DNA of 64,000 nt from CALDTK01 sp963837005. GTDB taxonomy: Bacteria > Bacteroidota > Bacteroidia > Chitinophagales > Saprospiraceae. Both the position numbers and the translations under genes were made by a program. Below, in pieces: positions 39,108 to 48,767 of the stretch. Location of the stretch: contig CAWIMC010000022.1 of assembly GCA_963837005.1 (NCBI GenBank), positions 1 through 64,000 of the forward strand, written 5' to 3'. Position 1 is the stretch's first letter. Each line of letters opens with the position of its first letter. The notes under the pieces are model-generated. The model was not told the DNA's origin. It did not search any database and saw only the letters and a list, made by a program, of their open reading frames with translations.

Positions 39108-41192
39108 ATGGACTACCTACAAATCGATATCGCCACGGCCGTCGGGAGGGCCGTCCTGCATAGCCTCTGGCAGGGAGCGACGCTGTACTGCTTGTTCCGC
39201 CTCGCCGTGCAGCACGTCCAGAGTCCAGCGCGCCTGCACACCGTTGGCATGCTGAGCCTCGGCGCCATGGCTCTGGGATTCGTGCTCACGCTTTACGCCG
39301 TCTGGCCTGAAGCACAGGCCATAGCTGCGCTCGACGTAGACGAAGCTTTCCAATTGGTCCATTTCGCCTCTGGAGAGCCTGGTACTGCAGCAGATGTACC
39401 CTGGGCCGCTGTGCTCGGCTACGGTTACGTGCTGGGGGTATTGCTATACCTGGCGTGGCTCACCTTCGAGCACGTCCGTACGCAGCGACTCCTGCGCAGT
39501 GATCGCGTTGCGCTGCCCATCGAGTGGGAGACGGCGCTTCACCATGCCCACGCGCGCTTTGCGCCGCACGTAAGCGCCGGTGTTTACCTCAGTCGCCACG
39601 TCGCAACCGTCGTGACGGTCGGCGTCCTCCGACCCATGGTGCTCTACCCCGTGATGCTCGCCAACCAGCTCTCCGCGGAAGAAGCCGAGCTCATCCTCCT
39701 GCACGAGTTGGCCCACTTGCGCCGCTACGATCACTACACGATTTACGCCCAGCAGCTGCTCCGCGCGCTGCTCTTCTTCCATCCCGCAGCCCACCTGCTC
39801 TCCCGCCACATAGATACCGCCCGTGAGTACGCCTGCGATGACCTCGTGGTGGCGGGCGGCAACCGGAAGGCTTACGCCAAAACCCTCCTGCACCTCGCTG
39901 CCCAACCTATCGCCATTCCCACTTCCCAAACCACAAACCCCTTCGCTATGTCCATCTCGAAAACGCCCTTCAGCACTCGCATCCAGCGCCTCTTCGGCAC
40001 CTCAAGACAGACCAAGCTCCCAGCCCTCTCCTTCGCTGTCCCGCTCGCTCTATTTGCGCTCACCGCGTACGCGGTGTCGCCGGAGTCGTCTTTCGACAAA
40101 ACCCCTTCCGACGCCAAAGCACCGGTCCCTCAGGACGCCATGGCGCCCGCGCCGACCGCGCCCGACGCCATCGCCCTCCGATACTATACCGACACCATTC
40201 CCGCCACGGACCCAGCGCTCGACCGCGACGCCAACGGAAGTACCACCACCGAAGACGGGCGCACTACGTACAGAGCAGCCGACGGCACTATTGTCGAGAG
40301 CGCCACAGACGAAGAGGTCGCCGAGATCGTCGAAAAAGCCATGCGCGGAATTCCCACCGAGGCCGAACTCAGCGCCATCGTCGCCGACGCCATGAAGAAC
40401 ATGCCGAGCGCCGAGCAACTCACCGCCCAGGTCCGCGAGGCGATGAAGAACATGCCTACCGAAGCTGAGCTCAAGCAGATGGTCGAAGACGCCACCAAGG
40501 ACATGCCCTCGGAGGCCGAACTCCGCCGCACCATCGAGGAGGCTATGAAGAGCATCCCGACCCAGGCCGAGATCGACGAGATCGTCCGCGAGGCACGGGC
40601 GTCGGTGCCGTCGGAGGCGGAGCGGCTGCGGATCCAGGCCGACGCACAGCGGGCGGTAGTGGATGTGCAACGCGCACACGATGACGCTCGACGCCTCCAG
40701 GCCGAAGCCCAACGCAACCAAGATGACGCACAGCGTAAGCAAGCCGGTGGACAGCGCGCCCGAGGCGATGCCCAGCGCGCGCAAGCGGATGCGCAACGTC
40801 TCCAAGCCGAAGCACAGCGCGCGCAACTCGACGCACAGCGCGAACAGCTCGACGCCCAACGCGCGCAACTCGATGCCCAACGCGAACAGCTCGACGCCCA
40901 GCGCCTGCAACAGGACGAGCATGGTGTCGAGGTCACCACTCGGCAGCGCCGCGAGCAAACCACCTCGACCACGACAGTTGACGGCAAAGCCCAGACGACG
41001 ACTAGCGGTAACTCCAGCAAATCCGTCCACGTAACCGCCGACCCAACCGCTACAGACATCGACTACTTCATCGACGGTCGCTCCGCTACCGCCAAGGAAG
41101 TGAATGCACTAAACTCGGATACGATCGAGCGCGTCGACATTATCAAGAATGAGGGCGAGCGCAAGTCGTTACGCGTGACTTTGAAAGATTAG
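39108..41192 (+). CDS. BlaR1-like M56 family metallopeptidase with long repeat region
   Basis: Intact 694-codon membrane sensor-protease. Helices are at about residues 12-35, 48-65 and 108-122, with another near 315-330. The zinc motif HELAHLRRYDH is near residue 199, with REYACDDLVV following. No penicillin-binding domain is present. In its place are about 100 residues of ~21-residue repeats (MKNMPTEAELKQMVEDATKD) and then ~90 residues of DAQRxQL heptad repeats. A C-terminal plug-like part follows (DYFIDGRSATAKEVNALNSD, TIERVDIIKN), similar to segments of TonB-linked proteins. Confidence 0.9.
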   Translation: MDYLQIDIATAVGRAVLHSLWQGATLYCLFRLAVQHVQSPARLHTVGMLSLGAMALGFVLTLYAVWPEAQAIAALDVDEAFQLVHFASGEPGTAADVPWAAVLGYGYVLGVLLYLAWLTFEHVRTQRLLRSDRVALPIEWETALHHAHARFAPHVSAGVYLSRHVATVVTVGVLRPMVLYPVMLANQLSAEEAELILLHELAHLRRYDHYTIYAQQLLRALLFFHPAAHLLSRHIDTAREYACDDLVVAGGNRKAYAKTLLHLAAQPIAIPTSQTTNPFAMSISKTPFSTRIQRLFGTSRQTKLPALSFAVPLALFALTAYAVSPESSFDKTPSDAKAPVPQDAMAPAPTAPDAIALRYYTDTIPATDPALDRDANGSTTTEDGRTTYRAADGTIVESATDEEVAEIVEKAMRGIPTEAELSAIVADAMKNMPSAEQLTAQVREAMKNMPTEAELKQMVEDATKDMPSEAELRRTIEEAMKSIPTQAEIDEIVREARASVPSEAERLRIQADAQRAVVDVQRAHDDARRLQAEAQRNQDDAQRKQAGGQRARGDAQRAQADAQRLQAEAQRAQLDAQREQLDAQRAQLDAQREQLDAQRLQQDEHGVEVTTRQRREQTTSTTTVDGKAQTTTSGNSSKSVHVTADPTATDIDYFIDGRSATAKEVNALNSDTIERVDIIKNEGERKSLRVTLKD

Positions 41193-41245
41193 AAAGGGCC
41201 CGCACACGGACTTCAGCAGGTACGACCCGCTTTGTTTTTCCGATC

Positions 41246-42001
41246 TTACCAGGTCTGGTGCAGACTGAACTGCAGTTGCGTCTTTACGACCGTGTTCGTC
41301 CGCTGGCGCATGAATCCTAGCTGCGTCCTGAGTTTTGGCGTAAGCCCGTAACCGAGGCCGTAGTATGTACGATTGCGGTCGAAGAAGGTGACTTGCCTAC
41401 CGTCACCAATCGTGCGCTCGCCGTTGACGAAGAGCTCGTTGTAGAGCGCCGCGTACCAAACGCCGTCCCCGAGGCTCTCGCCGTTGAAAGGGATGTTGAC
41501 GAAGAGGTTGTACCGAAAGCGCGTACGGAAGTCCTGGCCCTCGTTGAAGCGCTGTTCGTAGCGGAACCGGTGCGTGAGCAAGAGGTGCTTCGCGAGGCGA
41601 TGAGGTAGCAGAGCCTCCTGGTAGATCCGGTTCTCGTGAACGGTCTGATCGTTCTCGGAGCCGAAGGCTCCCGTCGTGATGCTCGCGTACCCGAGGGTGA
41701 GCATGCCGCTGAAGTCCTTAGGCGAGTACGTGAGCCCGGAGCGTAGCAGCAGCTGCTCCAGGTCGCCTGCGATGTTCCAGTTGCGGAACTGTGCATCGCC
41801 CTGGATGCCCCACCGGCTTTTCTCGCCGGTGGTTTTGCTTTCGCCAAAACGCGCCGTGTAGAAGTACATGTACCAGGCGCCGAGCTGCTCGCCGTCGACA
41901 CTTTGCGCGCGCGCGGGGGCGGCGGCAAACGCAGACACGGCGGCGATGAGGAGGAGGCGAATCAGGGGGTAGCTGCCGTGGGGGACTGTCCTAGCGGCCA
42001 C
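41246..42001 (-). CDS. DUF2490 family outer-membrane-type protein
   Basis: Intact 251-codon exported protein: signal peptide LLLIAAVSAFAAAPARAQ, then GAWYMYFYTARFGESKTTGE and many amphipathic strands (LTYSPKDFSGMLTLGYASIT, HLLLTHRFRYEQRFNEGQDF), ending with the aromatic QFSLHQTW expected of a beta-barrel. Function unknown. Its start overlaps the carbonic anhydrase end by 11 bases, so they are co-expressed. A truncated copy of this pair lies at 36808-37285. Confidence 0.88.
   Translation of the reverse strand: MAARTVPHGSYPLIRLLLIAAVSAFAAAPARAQSVDGEQLGAWYMYFYTARFGESKTTGEKSRWGIQGDAQFRNWNIAGDLEQLLLRSGLTYSPKDFSGMLTLGYASITTGAFGSENDQTVHENRIYQEALLPHRLAKHLLLTHRFRYEQRFNEGQDFRTRFRYNLFVNIPFNGESLGDGVWYAALYNELFVNGERTIGDGRQVTFFDRNRTYYGLGYGLTPKLRTQLGFMRQRTNTVVKTQLQFSLHQTW
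41837..41850 (-). repeat. Dispersed motif in the intact DUF2490 gene
   Basis: Sense, read as FGESK, at the position equivalent to the copy at 36898-36911. Confidence 0.9.
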
Positions 42002-42839
42002 GCTTGCTCTTCTTCTTGTCCATGGGGACGGTCGACGCAGGCTGGGTGGCCGTTGGGCTTGGCATTGACTGCGTGGCCGGAGCGCCGGTCACCTCTGCGA
42101 AAGCCGGTAGGCTCCGGATGGTCTCCTCGATGAACTCGACCTTGCCGGAGTGTAGGTTGTAGACGGCTCCGACGATGACGTAGTCACTGCGCTCGAAGCC
42201 GCGGCTGAGCACGGGCTCGAGGTCGCGGAGGAGATTGACCTGGTTGACGACGTTCTGATGGATCGCGAAGTCGAGCTTCTCCTCGTCCGTGGAGGTCATC
42301 GCGTCCGCGGCGACGGCGGCGGGCTTGATGGCGTTGATGAGGGTGACGACGTGCCCGGGGGGATTCTCGGGCCGCTTCATGGCCGCCGTAACGGCGCCGC
42401 AGCTCTCGTGCCCGAGTACGACGATGAGGCGGGTCTTGAGGACCTCGGTGGCGTACTCGATCGTGCCGTAGCTCGCCTCCGCCATCACCTGGCCGGCAGT
42501 ACGCGTGATGAATAGGTCACCGACGCCCTGGTCGAAGATGATCTCGTTGGGGACGCGGCTGTCGGAGCACCCGACGATGGTCGCGAAGGGCGTCTGACCG
42601 AGTTCGCCGTTCTTGAGGTCGGCCTGGGTCTGCCGCGGGCTAATCGACTTATTCTCGGCGAAGCGGCGGTTGCCGTAGATGAGTTTCTTCAGGCCGTAGT
42701 ACGGATCGGCGTAGGCGGAATCTCGGTCGGCGAAGTAAGTGTTGTCTTGGACTTTCAGGAACCGCTTGATGTCCGGCGACTGGGCTTCGGCTGAGAGGGC
42801 GAAGCCGCACAGGATGACGGCGAAGAGGAGGAGGCGCAT
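41991..42839 (-). CDS. Exported beta-class carbonic anhydrase
   Basis: Intact 282-codon enzyme hydrating CO2 to bicarbonate. An N-terminal signal peptide (LLLFAVILCGFALSAEAQ) predicts a periplasmic location. Zinc ligands are in IVGCSDSRVP (Cys, with the Asp-Arg dyad) and LGHESCGAV (His and Cys). Also conserved are RTAGQVM and YATEVLKTRLIVVLGHE. The Pro/Thr-rich tail ends in the basic KKKSKRGR. First gene of a two-gene operon with DUF2490. Confidence 0.92.
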   Translation of the reverse strand: MRLLLFAVILCGFALSAEAQSPDIKRFLKVQDNTYFADRDSAYADPYYGLKKLIYGNRRFAENKSISPRQTQADLKNGELGQTPFATIVGCSDSRVPNEIIFDQGVGDLFITRTAGQVMAEASYGTIEYATEVLKTRLIVVLGHESCGAVTAAMKRPENPPGHVVTLINAIKPAAVAADAMTSTDEEKLDFAIHQNVVNQVNLLRDLEPVLSRGFERSDYVIVGAVYNLHSGKVEFIEETIRSLPAFAEVTGAPATQSMPSPTATQPASTVPMDKKKSKRGR

Positions 42840-43129
42840 GCGAACGTGTTTAGTTCGTGGCTACTAATGGACCGCCGGTGGGAATGTTCACGCCGATCCC
42901 GGCGTCGACCAAGGAAACGTCGCTTCCTAGACGTACATGTAATGTTGAAACCCGAACGCTACGCAGTTGCATTCCGTTATAATTATAACAAGCATTTGTG
43001 GTCAAATGGAATCAAACCATTCTTCCGCTCAAATAGCCCCGAATAGATTGCAGATTTCGCCATCCTAAACTGCGACACACAAGTTCTGGCGAAAGCCATC
43101 ACGCGTTAAAACACTTTCGCGAAAACGTC
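42840..43129. other. Gene-free, AT-rich gap with motif relatives
   Basis: About 290 bases between the carbonic anhydrase start and the desaturase stop. No gene seen. It holds a one-substitution motif copy, GTTCTGGCGAAAGCC (43083-43097), and near it CTTTCGCGAAAAC. Confidence 0.5.
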
Positions 43130-44276
43130 CTACGCGTACATCGCGCTCTTCCCGATCGTCGGCACCACCGCGTCCGGCCGGCTCAGCAGCTTCAGCATCC
43201 CGTAGTGCTTCTTGAGCGCTGGGACGAAGTGCTCGTTCTCCTGGTACTCCAGTTCGAACTCATCGGCGGTCTCCTTGAGGATCTTCGTCAGCGCCGGGTA
43301 GTGCACATGGCAGATGCGCGGGAAGATGTGGTGGATGACGTGGATGTTGATCCCGCCCATGAGCCAGCTCCCGAGCCGGCTCTTGCGCGAGAAGTCGGCC
43401 GTGGTCTCGAGCACGTGCAGGGCGTAGTTGTTGTGGATGTCGCCGCGGTCGTCGGGCAAGGGGTAGGTGGTGCCCTCGTAGACGTGCGTCACCTGGAAGA
43501 TGAGCGCGAAGTAGAGCCCCGGCAGGATGTGCATCGAGACGAAGCCGATGAGCACTGCCCAGACGGGTGCCCCCGTCAGGAGCAGCGGCAGCGCCAGGGC
43601 CGTACCGAAGTACCAGGTCTTCCCGATGATGAGGATGACCTTCTCGCGCACCGGGTGCTGGATGTTCTTCTGGTTGCCGATGTGCGTCTCGCCGAACATC
43701 CACTTGATGTCCTTGGCGACCACCCAGTGGAACATCGCCAGCGAGTACAGCACGAAGGTGTAGAAGTGCTGAAAGCGGTGGAACGGCTTCCAGGGCTCGG
43801 CCGGGGTAAAGCGGAAGAAGCCGTGGCTCTCCATCGTGACGTCGATGCCGTGGATGTTGACGTAGCCGTGGTGCGCGCCGTGCATCCGGCGGAAGAGGTA
43901 CTGGTTGCCCCCGATGAAGTCCATCGAGTAGCCCATGATCTTGTTGACCTTCGGGTTGGCCGAGTACGCGTCGTGCGTCGCGTCGTGCATGATGTTGAAC
44001 GCGATAAACACATTGACGAAGCCCCAGAACGTGTACAGCACGATGAGCCAGAAGAGGACTTGCGTCCAAAACGCCCGACAGCACCGCCGCAAAGCACGCC
44101 ACCCACAGCACGACCGACAGGGCCGTCTTGAGGTACATCTCGGTGTTGGCGTGGGGCGAGATGCCACGGTCGGTGAAGTAGGCGTCGACGCGCTCGCGGA
44201 GGACGTTATTGAACTGATCCTTGCGCGGATTGGAGCGGAAGCGCACGCGCTTCGCGGAGGTCATCGACTTGATCAT
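43130..44276 (-). CDS. Membrane fatty acid desaturase (frameshifted once)
   Basis: Di-iron acyl-lipid/acyl-CoA desaturase. ATG 44276 gives MIKSMTSAKRVRFRSNPRKD. The three histidine boxes are HDATHD, HGAHH and HVIHH, with the helices between them (TQVLFWLIVLYTFWGFVNVF, ALALPLLLTGAPVWAVLIGF). A frame change near 44070 joins the first helix region to the rest. It ends VPTIGKSAMYA. The length of about 380 codons fits FA_desaturase (PF00487)-type enzymes. Confidence 0.92.
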
Positions 44277-44290
44277 AGGGTGGGGAGGAC

Positions 44291-44305
44291 GGTTTTGGCG
44301 AAAGC
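44291..44305 (+). repeat. Dispersed motif upstream of the desaturase start
   Basis: GGTTTTGGCGAAAGC in the intergenic gap, 15 bases before the desaturase ATG on the opposite strand. Confidence 0.9.
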
Positions 44306-44472
44306 TGAACCTGGAATGCGAAAGCCGCAAAAGTACCGCGCGTTCGGGTTCGGGAGACAACGCCAGCGCCTAACGCCATCCCAATGGCCACGTAACCCAC
44401 TGTTTTCACGGAAGTTGACCATCTACAGAACATCGTGCACCCGGTCCGGGGTTACCCCTGGCAAACCCCCGC

Positions 44473-45330
44473 ATGCAAGTCCAAGCCAGTACCCTCAACT
44501 CCCTTTTTAGCACCGGCTTCATGGCCAAGGGTGTCGTCTACCTGCTCGTCGGCGGACTTACGCTCGCGACGGTGCTCGGGTTCTCGGTCGGGAGCGGCGG
44601 TGTGGAAGGTCCGCAGAGTATCCTCAAGTGGCTCTCCGATCAGACCTTCGGACAGACCCTCGTCGGCGCACTCGGCGTGGGGCTGCTCGCTTACGCCCTG
44701 TGGCGCTTCTACCGAGGCTTCTTCGACCCGCGCGCCAAGGACCACGAGCCGAAGAGCGCCGTGAAGCGCGTTAGTTATGTCATCTCGGGTCTCATCAACG
44801 GAGCCCTCGGCGTGCTCGCACTGCGGCTCGCCTTTTCGTCGTCGTCGTCGGAGGGCGGGAGCAAGAGCAAATCGATCATCGCCAGCATCTTGGACTGGCC
44901 AGCCGGCCCCTTTATCGTGATCGCGATGGGGGTCATCGTCATCGGCGTGGGCGCCTACCAGGCGTACAAAGGCTACAAGGCCGAGTTCGTCACCGACATT
45001 CAGTGGCGGCACCTCTCGCGGCGGGCCATCAAGCGCATTGGTCGCTTCGGGTTCTTCGCGCGGGCGGTGGTGTTCGCGATCATCGGCTACTTCCTCATCC
45101 TCGCCGGATCGAACAGCGACGCGAGCCAGTTCCGCAGCACGGAGGGCGCGCTGGAGTATCTCTCGCAGCACAGCGGCGGCATCTGGCTGATCGGCATCGT
45201 GAGTCTGGGACTGTTGCTGTACGGGGTGTTCGCGTTTTTGAAGGGGTACGACGGGAGTATCGCGGCAGGTGAGGGGGGCGGCTTTCGCCAAAACAGTACC
45301 CACGGGCATCATTTTAGCGAAAGTTGTTTA
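44473..45330 (+). CDS. DUF1206 family membrane protein
   Basis: ATG 44473 gives MQVQASTLNSLFSTGFMAKG. Three internal repeats, each with a G-x-A/F-x-K/R-G-x-V-Y/F helix pair: FMAKGVVYLLVGGLTLATVL, RVSYVISGLINGALGVLALR and GFFARAVVFAIIGYFLILAG. Function unknown. The literal frame runs to 45360 through a hairpin. A one-base change in the G-run at 45272-45278 gives AAFAKTVPTGIILAKVV and a TAA at 45328-45330, just before the hairpin, which I prefer as the true end. Confidence 0.85.
45280..45294 (-). repeat. Dispersed motif near the DUF1206 3' end
   Basis: GGCTTTCGCCAAAAC, antisense to the gene. A weaker relative (TTTTAGCGAAAG) follows at 45312-45323 in the opposite orientation. Confidence 0.9.
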
Positions 45331-45335
45331 AGGAG

Positions 45336-45380
45336 TGCATTTGGTGCATGTCGTCTATAAGGTGCACTGCACCAAATGCA
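45336..45380. repeat. 13-bp inverted repeat between convergent genes
   Basis: TGCATTTGGTGCA (45336-45348) and TGCACCAAATGCA (45368-45380) are perfect complements with a 19-base loop. It lies between the convergent DUF1206 and M1 peptidase genes and may terminate one or both. Confidence 0.7.
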
Positions 45381-45415
45381 CCACGCGTACAAAATGCACG
45401 CCGTGCCTTTCCTCC

Positions 45416-48069
45416 CTACATCCCCGAAAATGCCCCCTGCAACTGCGGATTCGTCTCCGCGGCTTTAATAGCGTTGATCTTCTCGGTCAGCAAGCTCGTC
45501 AAGTTCTCACCACTGCAGCTTCTCTGTACAAACCCGGAGCCTCCGCGATGCTCCGCAGCTCCGCCAGGGCCGACGTGAAGCTGTAGCGTCGGTAGAGGCT
45601 CGTCTTCTGATCCATAGCCTGCGTCGCCAGGCGGTCGATCGCCGATTTGGTCGTCTCCGGGCCCACCCTGGATGGCGAGCCCGATGTACGCGGCCGCAAA
45701 TTCACCCGCCTGCTGGTTGTCGACCTTCGCGAGCTTCTCCTCGAAGAAGCCGAGCTTCTCCTGGTCGCCCTGCGCCGCGTAGATGCTCGCCACGCCCACG
45801 AGGAGATCGACGTTCTCGCTGCTTTCGAGCTTGGCGGCCTCCTCGGCGCCAGCCGTCGGGTTGACTTTGAAGAGGCCCTGTAGGCCGCTCGACATCACGC
45901 CGTAGCTCTGGTCTTTCGACAAAACCTCCCGGTACAGTTCCTTCGAGCGTCGGGTCGCTGCGTCTCGCCAGCTCGCGAGCGCACTACTACGCACCGAACT
46001 CGCGGGTGCCTCGCGGGCGATGCGTGCGGAGATTGGCCATCACGCGTGGCTGCGTCGGACGTGTCGGACATCGCGATGCCGTTGTTCTGGATCCGGAAAC
46101 TCTTGGACTTCAGCGCCTTGTCCACCATGGCATCCGGCACCTTGAAGTTCGTCCTCCTCGCTGGCCTGCCGGATCTCACGGATCGCGATGAGCTCCTGTG
46201 CGTCTCGCCAACGCGCTCGAAGACCTTCACCTGGTCCTCGCGTACTGCGCTCCTCCTCGCGAGTCACCAAGGATCGTCGACGCTGGATCGAAGACGAATA
46301 GATCGCCTTCGGCCGCCGGGAAGGAAAACGTCTGCCGGCGCTTCGTCACCACGACATCGTGCATCACGGGTGCCCCGCCCGTTCGCTGGGTAGTGCCCAA
46401 TCTGCGTCGGTAGGCGGAACACCGGGCGGAACTCCTCCGCGTCCTGCGTCTGCTCCACATGTTACCGTGCCATGCCCGTCCGCGTAGCCGTAGCTCACCT
46501 CAAACTCTGGGTGACCATTGCCGAGGAACCACTGGTCGAAGAACCACTGCAGGTCCTCGCCGATCGTGTCCTCGAAGGCCATCCGCAGCTCATCCACCTC
46601 GACGGCCGAGAACTTGTTGTCCTGCAGGTACTTCTGCAAGCTCGCGAAGAAGGCCTCGTCGCCGACGTAGTTGCGGAGCATGTGCAGCACGAGTCCACCC
46701 TTGTTGTAGGAGTGCGCGTCGAACATGTCCTCCCCGATCGGCGAGGTGTGCCCGTACCAAATCAGCGGGTGGAAGCCGCCCGCGGCTCCCGAGCCCGAGG
46801 TAGCCCTGGAGCTCGGTCATGCGGTGCTCCTCGGCGGCGGCCTTGCCGTCGTGGTGCTCGAACCACAGGTACTCCGAGTAATTCGCGAAGCCCTCGTTGA
46901 GCGTCAGGTTGCTCCAGGCCTCCGTCGTGACGTAGTCCCCGAACCAGTGGTGGAACATCTCGTGCGCCACGATCAGGTCGTTGTTGTCGTCGGCCAGCTC
47001 GCGGTCGGTCTTCTGGACGAACTCCCCGAAGATGACGGCGGTCGTGTTCTCCATCGCGCCCGAGACGTAGTCCCGCACGATGATCTGGGAGTACTTCGGC
47101 CACGGGTAGTCCACGCCGAGGGTCTTCGAGAAGAACTCGAGCATCTCCGGGGTGTGCGCGAAGATCTCCTTGGCGTAGGGCTCGTACTTCGGCTCGACGT
47201 AGTAGCTCAGGGGCACGTTGCGCCACTTGTCGTCCACCTTGGCGAACTCGCCGACGGCCAGCATGTGGAGGTAGGGCGCGTGCGGCTGATCCATGCGCCA
47301 GTAGTCGGTGCGGGTGCCGTCGGCGTTCTTGTTGGAGCTGATCATGAGCCCGTTGCTGAGGGTCTTGTACTTGTCCTCGACCGTGATCCAGAACTCCTGC
47401 GTCGAGCGCTCATTGGGCTGGTCGAAGGTCGGCATCCAGCGGGAGTTGTGCTCGGTCTCGCCCTGGGTCCAGATCTGGCTGGGGCTTATCGGGGCCGTCC
47501 TCGCCGCGGGGGTTGATGAAGAACAGACCCTTATCGCTCGTGATGGCCGCGCCGCTCGTCCCGGTGGCCGCCGGCGTGGCGACGTAGTCGAGGTAGAGTT
47601 CTACCTGCTCGCCGCGCTTGTACTCCCGGTCGAGAGTCACGATGAGGGTCGAGTCGTTGCTGGTGTATTGGAGGGGTTTCTTGGTGGTCTCGCCGAGGGC
47701 CACCTGCTTGAACTCGAAGCCTTTCGCGTCGACGACGACGGTGCTTTGCGGGCGGAAGGTCGGCTTCATCCGCAGCGTCGCCTGGCCAATCACTCGCTCG
47801 GTGGCCCAGTCGAATTTGACGCGCAGGCGGGTGTGCAGTAGGTCGAAGGGCTGCGGCTGCGCGCCGCGGTAGACGGGCACCTCGTAGTTGACGGTGTCCG
47901 CTCCATCGAGAATGAAGTCCGTATCGTCACTGAGGACCGCCCCCTCGGGCTCGACGACCTCTGTCGCGGGCGCGGGCGTAGGTAGGGGCGTCTGGGCAGT
48001 CTTCCCGGTCGTACCACAGGCGATGATCGCGGCGGCGGTGCCGAGGAGGAGGGAGTTACGTATTAGCAT
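45416..48069 (-). CDS. M1 family aminopeptidase lipoprotein (frameshifted)
   Basis: Zinc aminopeptidase. The N-terminus is a lipoprotein signal (LLLGTAAAIIACG). Pieces in family order: LHTRLRVKFDWATERVIGQA, RWMPTFDQPNERSTQEFWIT, the GAMEN motif SGAMENTTAVIFGE, the zinc site IVAHEMFHHWFGDY with TLNEGFANY, and FDQWFLGNGHPEFEVSYGY. The C-terminal helical part ends QLQGAFSGM. Many frame changes, particularly 45500-46460, where the order of pieces is less certain. About 880 codons in total. Confidence 0.85.
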
Positions 48070-48276
48070 ATAACGACGACTTCGAAGTAAGGACCGTGGA
48101 TTGCCACGCAGTAAAGACCGACAAAGTTAGCATATTGCTCTGTCGCTCAAGTGCAGACCTGGCTAACGGAAGCCTCGGAAGTGTAGTGCAACATCAAATT
48201 TTCAAAATATCCTTGCCGGATCGAACGATTCGTGCGCTTTGAGTGCTGTCCTGCGGGAATCATCTAATCTAATCGC

Positions 48277-48702
48277 ATGCGTTCGACCATCTACACCTTC
48301 GCCGTCTGCCTGCTCGCAGTTGTCTTCGCGCCTCAGTCTCTTCTTGCAGTAAGCGCCCCCATGGCCCCAGCGGCTACCGCCAGCAACGACGCCTACGCCA
48401 CCGTAGCGCCCGCTACCGCGACGGCACCCACGAGCAGAGCCACCGCACGGAGCGCTCGCAAGGCCACGAGAGCCGAGCGCCGCTCCCTCCGCAAGCAACT
48501 CCGCGAGGCCATGCGCAACGGGGCCGCTCCGAGTACGAATACCCTCCTCCTAATCATCGTTGCTATCCTACTGGCACCCCTCGCGATGTTCCTTTACGAA
48601 GGCGCCGCCACGAAGCGATTCTGGATCAGCCTGCTGCTCTGGTTCCTCTTCATTTTGCCCGGGATCATCTATACGATCTTCATCATCGGGACGGGCAAGT
48701 AG
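48277..48702 (+). CDS. Pmp3/YqaE (UPF0057)-like membrane protein with signal and basic linker
   Basis: Intact 141 codons. An N-terminal signal or helix (TFAVCLLAVVFAPQSLLAVS) is followed by an Ala/Thr-rich and then Arg-rich linker (RSARKATRAERRSLRKQLRE). The last ~50 residues form two helices (LLIIVAILLAPLAMFLYEGA; SLLLWFLFILPGIIYTIFII) typical of YqaE/Pmp3 stress-response proteolipids. Usual members are only ~50-60 residues, so the N-terminal extension is the odd part. Confidence 0.8.
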   Translation: MRSTIYTFAVCLLAVVFAPQSLLAVSAPMAPAATASNDAYATVAPATATAPTSRATARSARKATRAERRSLRKQLREAMRNGAAPSTNTLLLIIVAILLAPLAMFLYEGAATKRFWISLLLWFLFILPGIIYTIFIIGTGK

Positions 48703-48767
48703 GCGACGGCTCAGGACAGCGGGTTCGGTCGAGCGGGTATCTTGTCCGTGCACTGAATCTGCCCCCC

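Noticed and set aside
40050..41059. Leu/Ala-rich minus-strand frames with apparent repeats opposite the M56 gene
   Set aside because: The repeats mirror the DAQR heptads on the coding strand; no independent gene signals.
43205..44131. Long plus-strand open frame rich in Asp/Val/Arg opposite the desaturase
   Set aside because: Composition is typical of antisense of a GC-rich gene; the minus strand carries a clear desaturase with all three histidine boxes.
46725..47516. Long plus-strand open frame opposite the M1 peptidase
   Set aside because: Antisense shadow; the minus strand holds the GAMEN and HExxH motifs.
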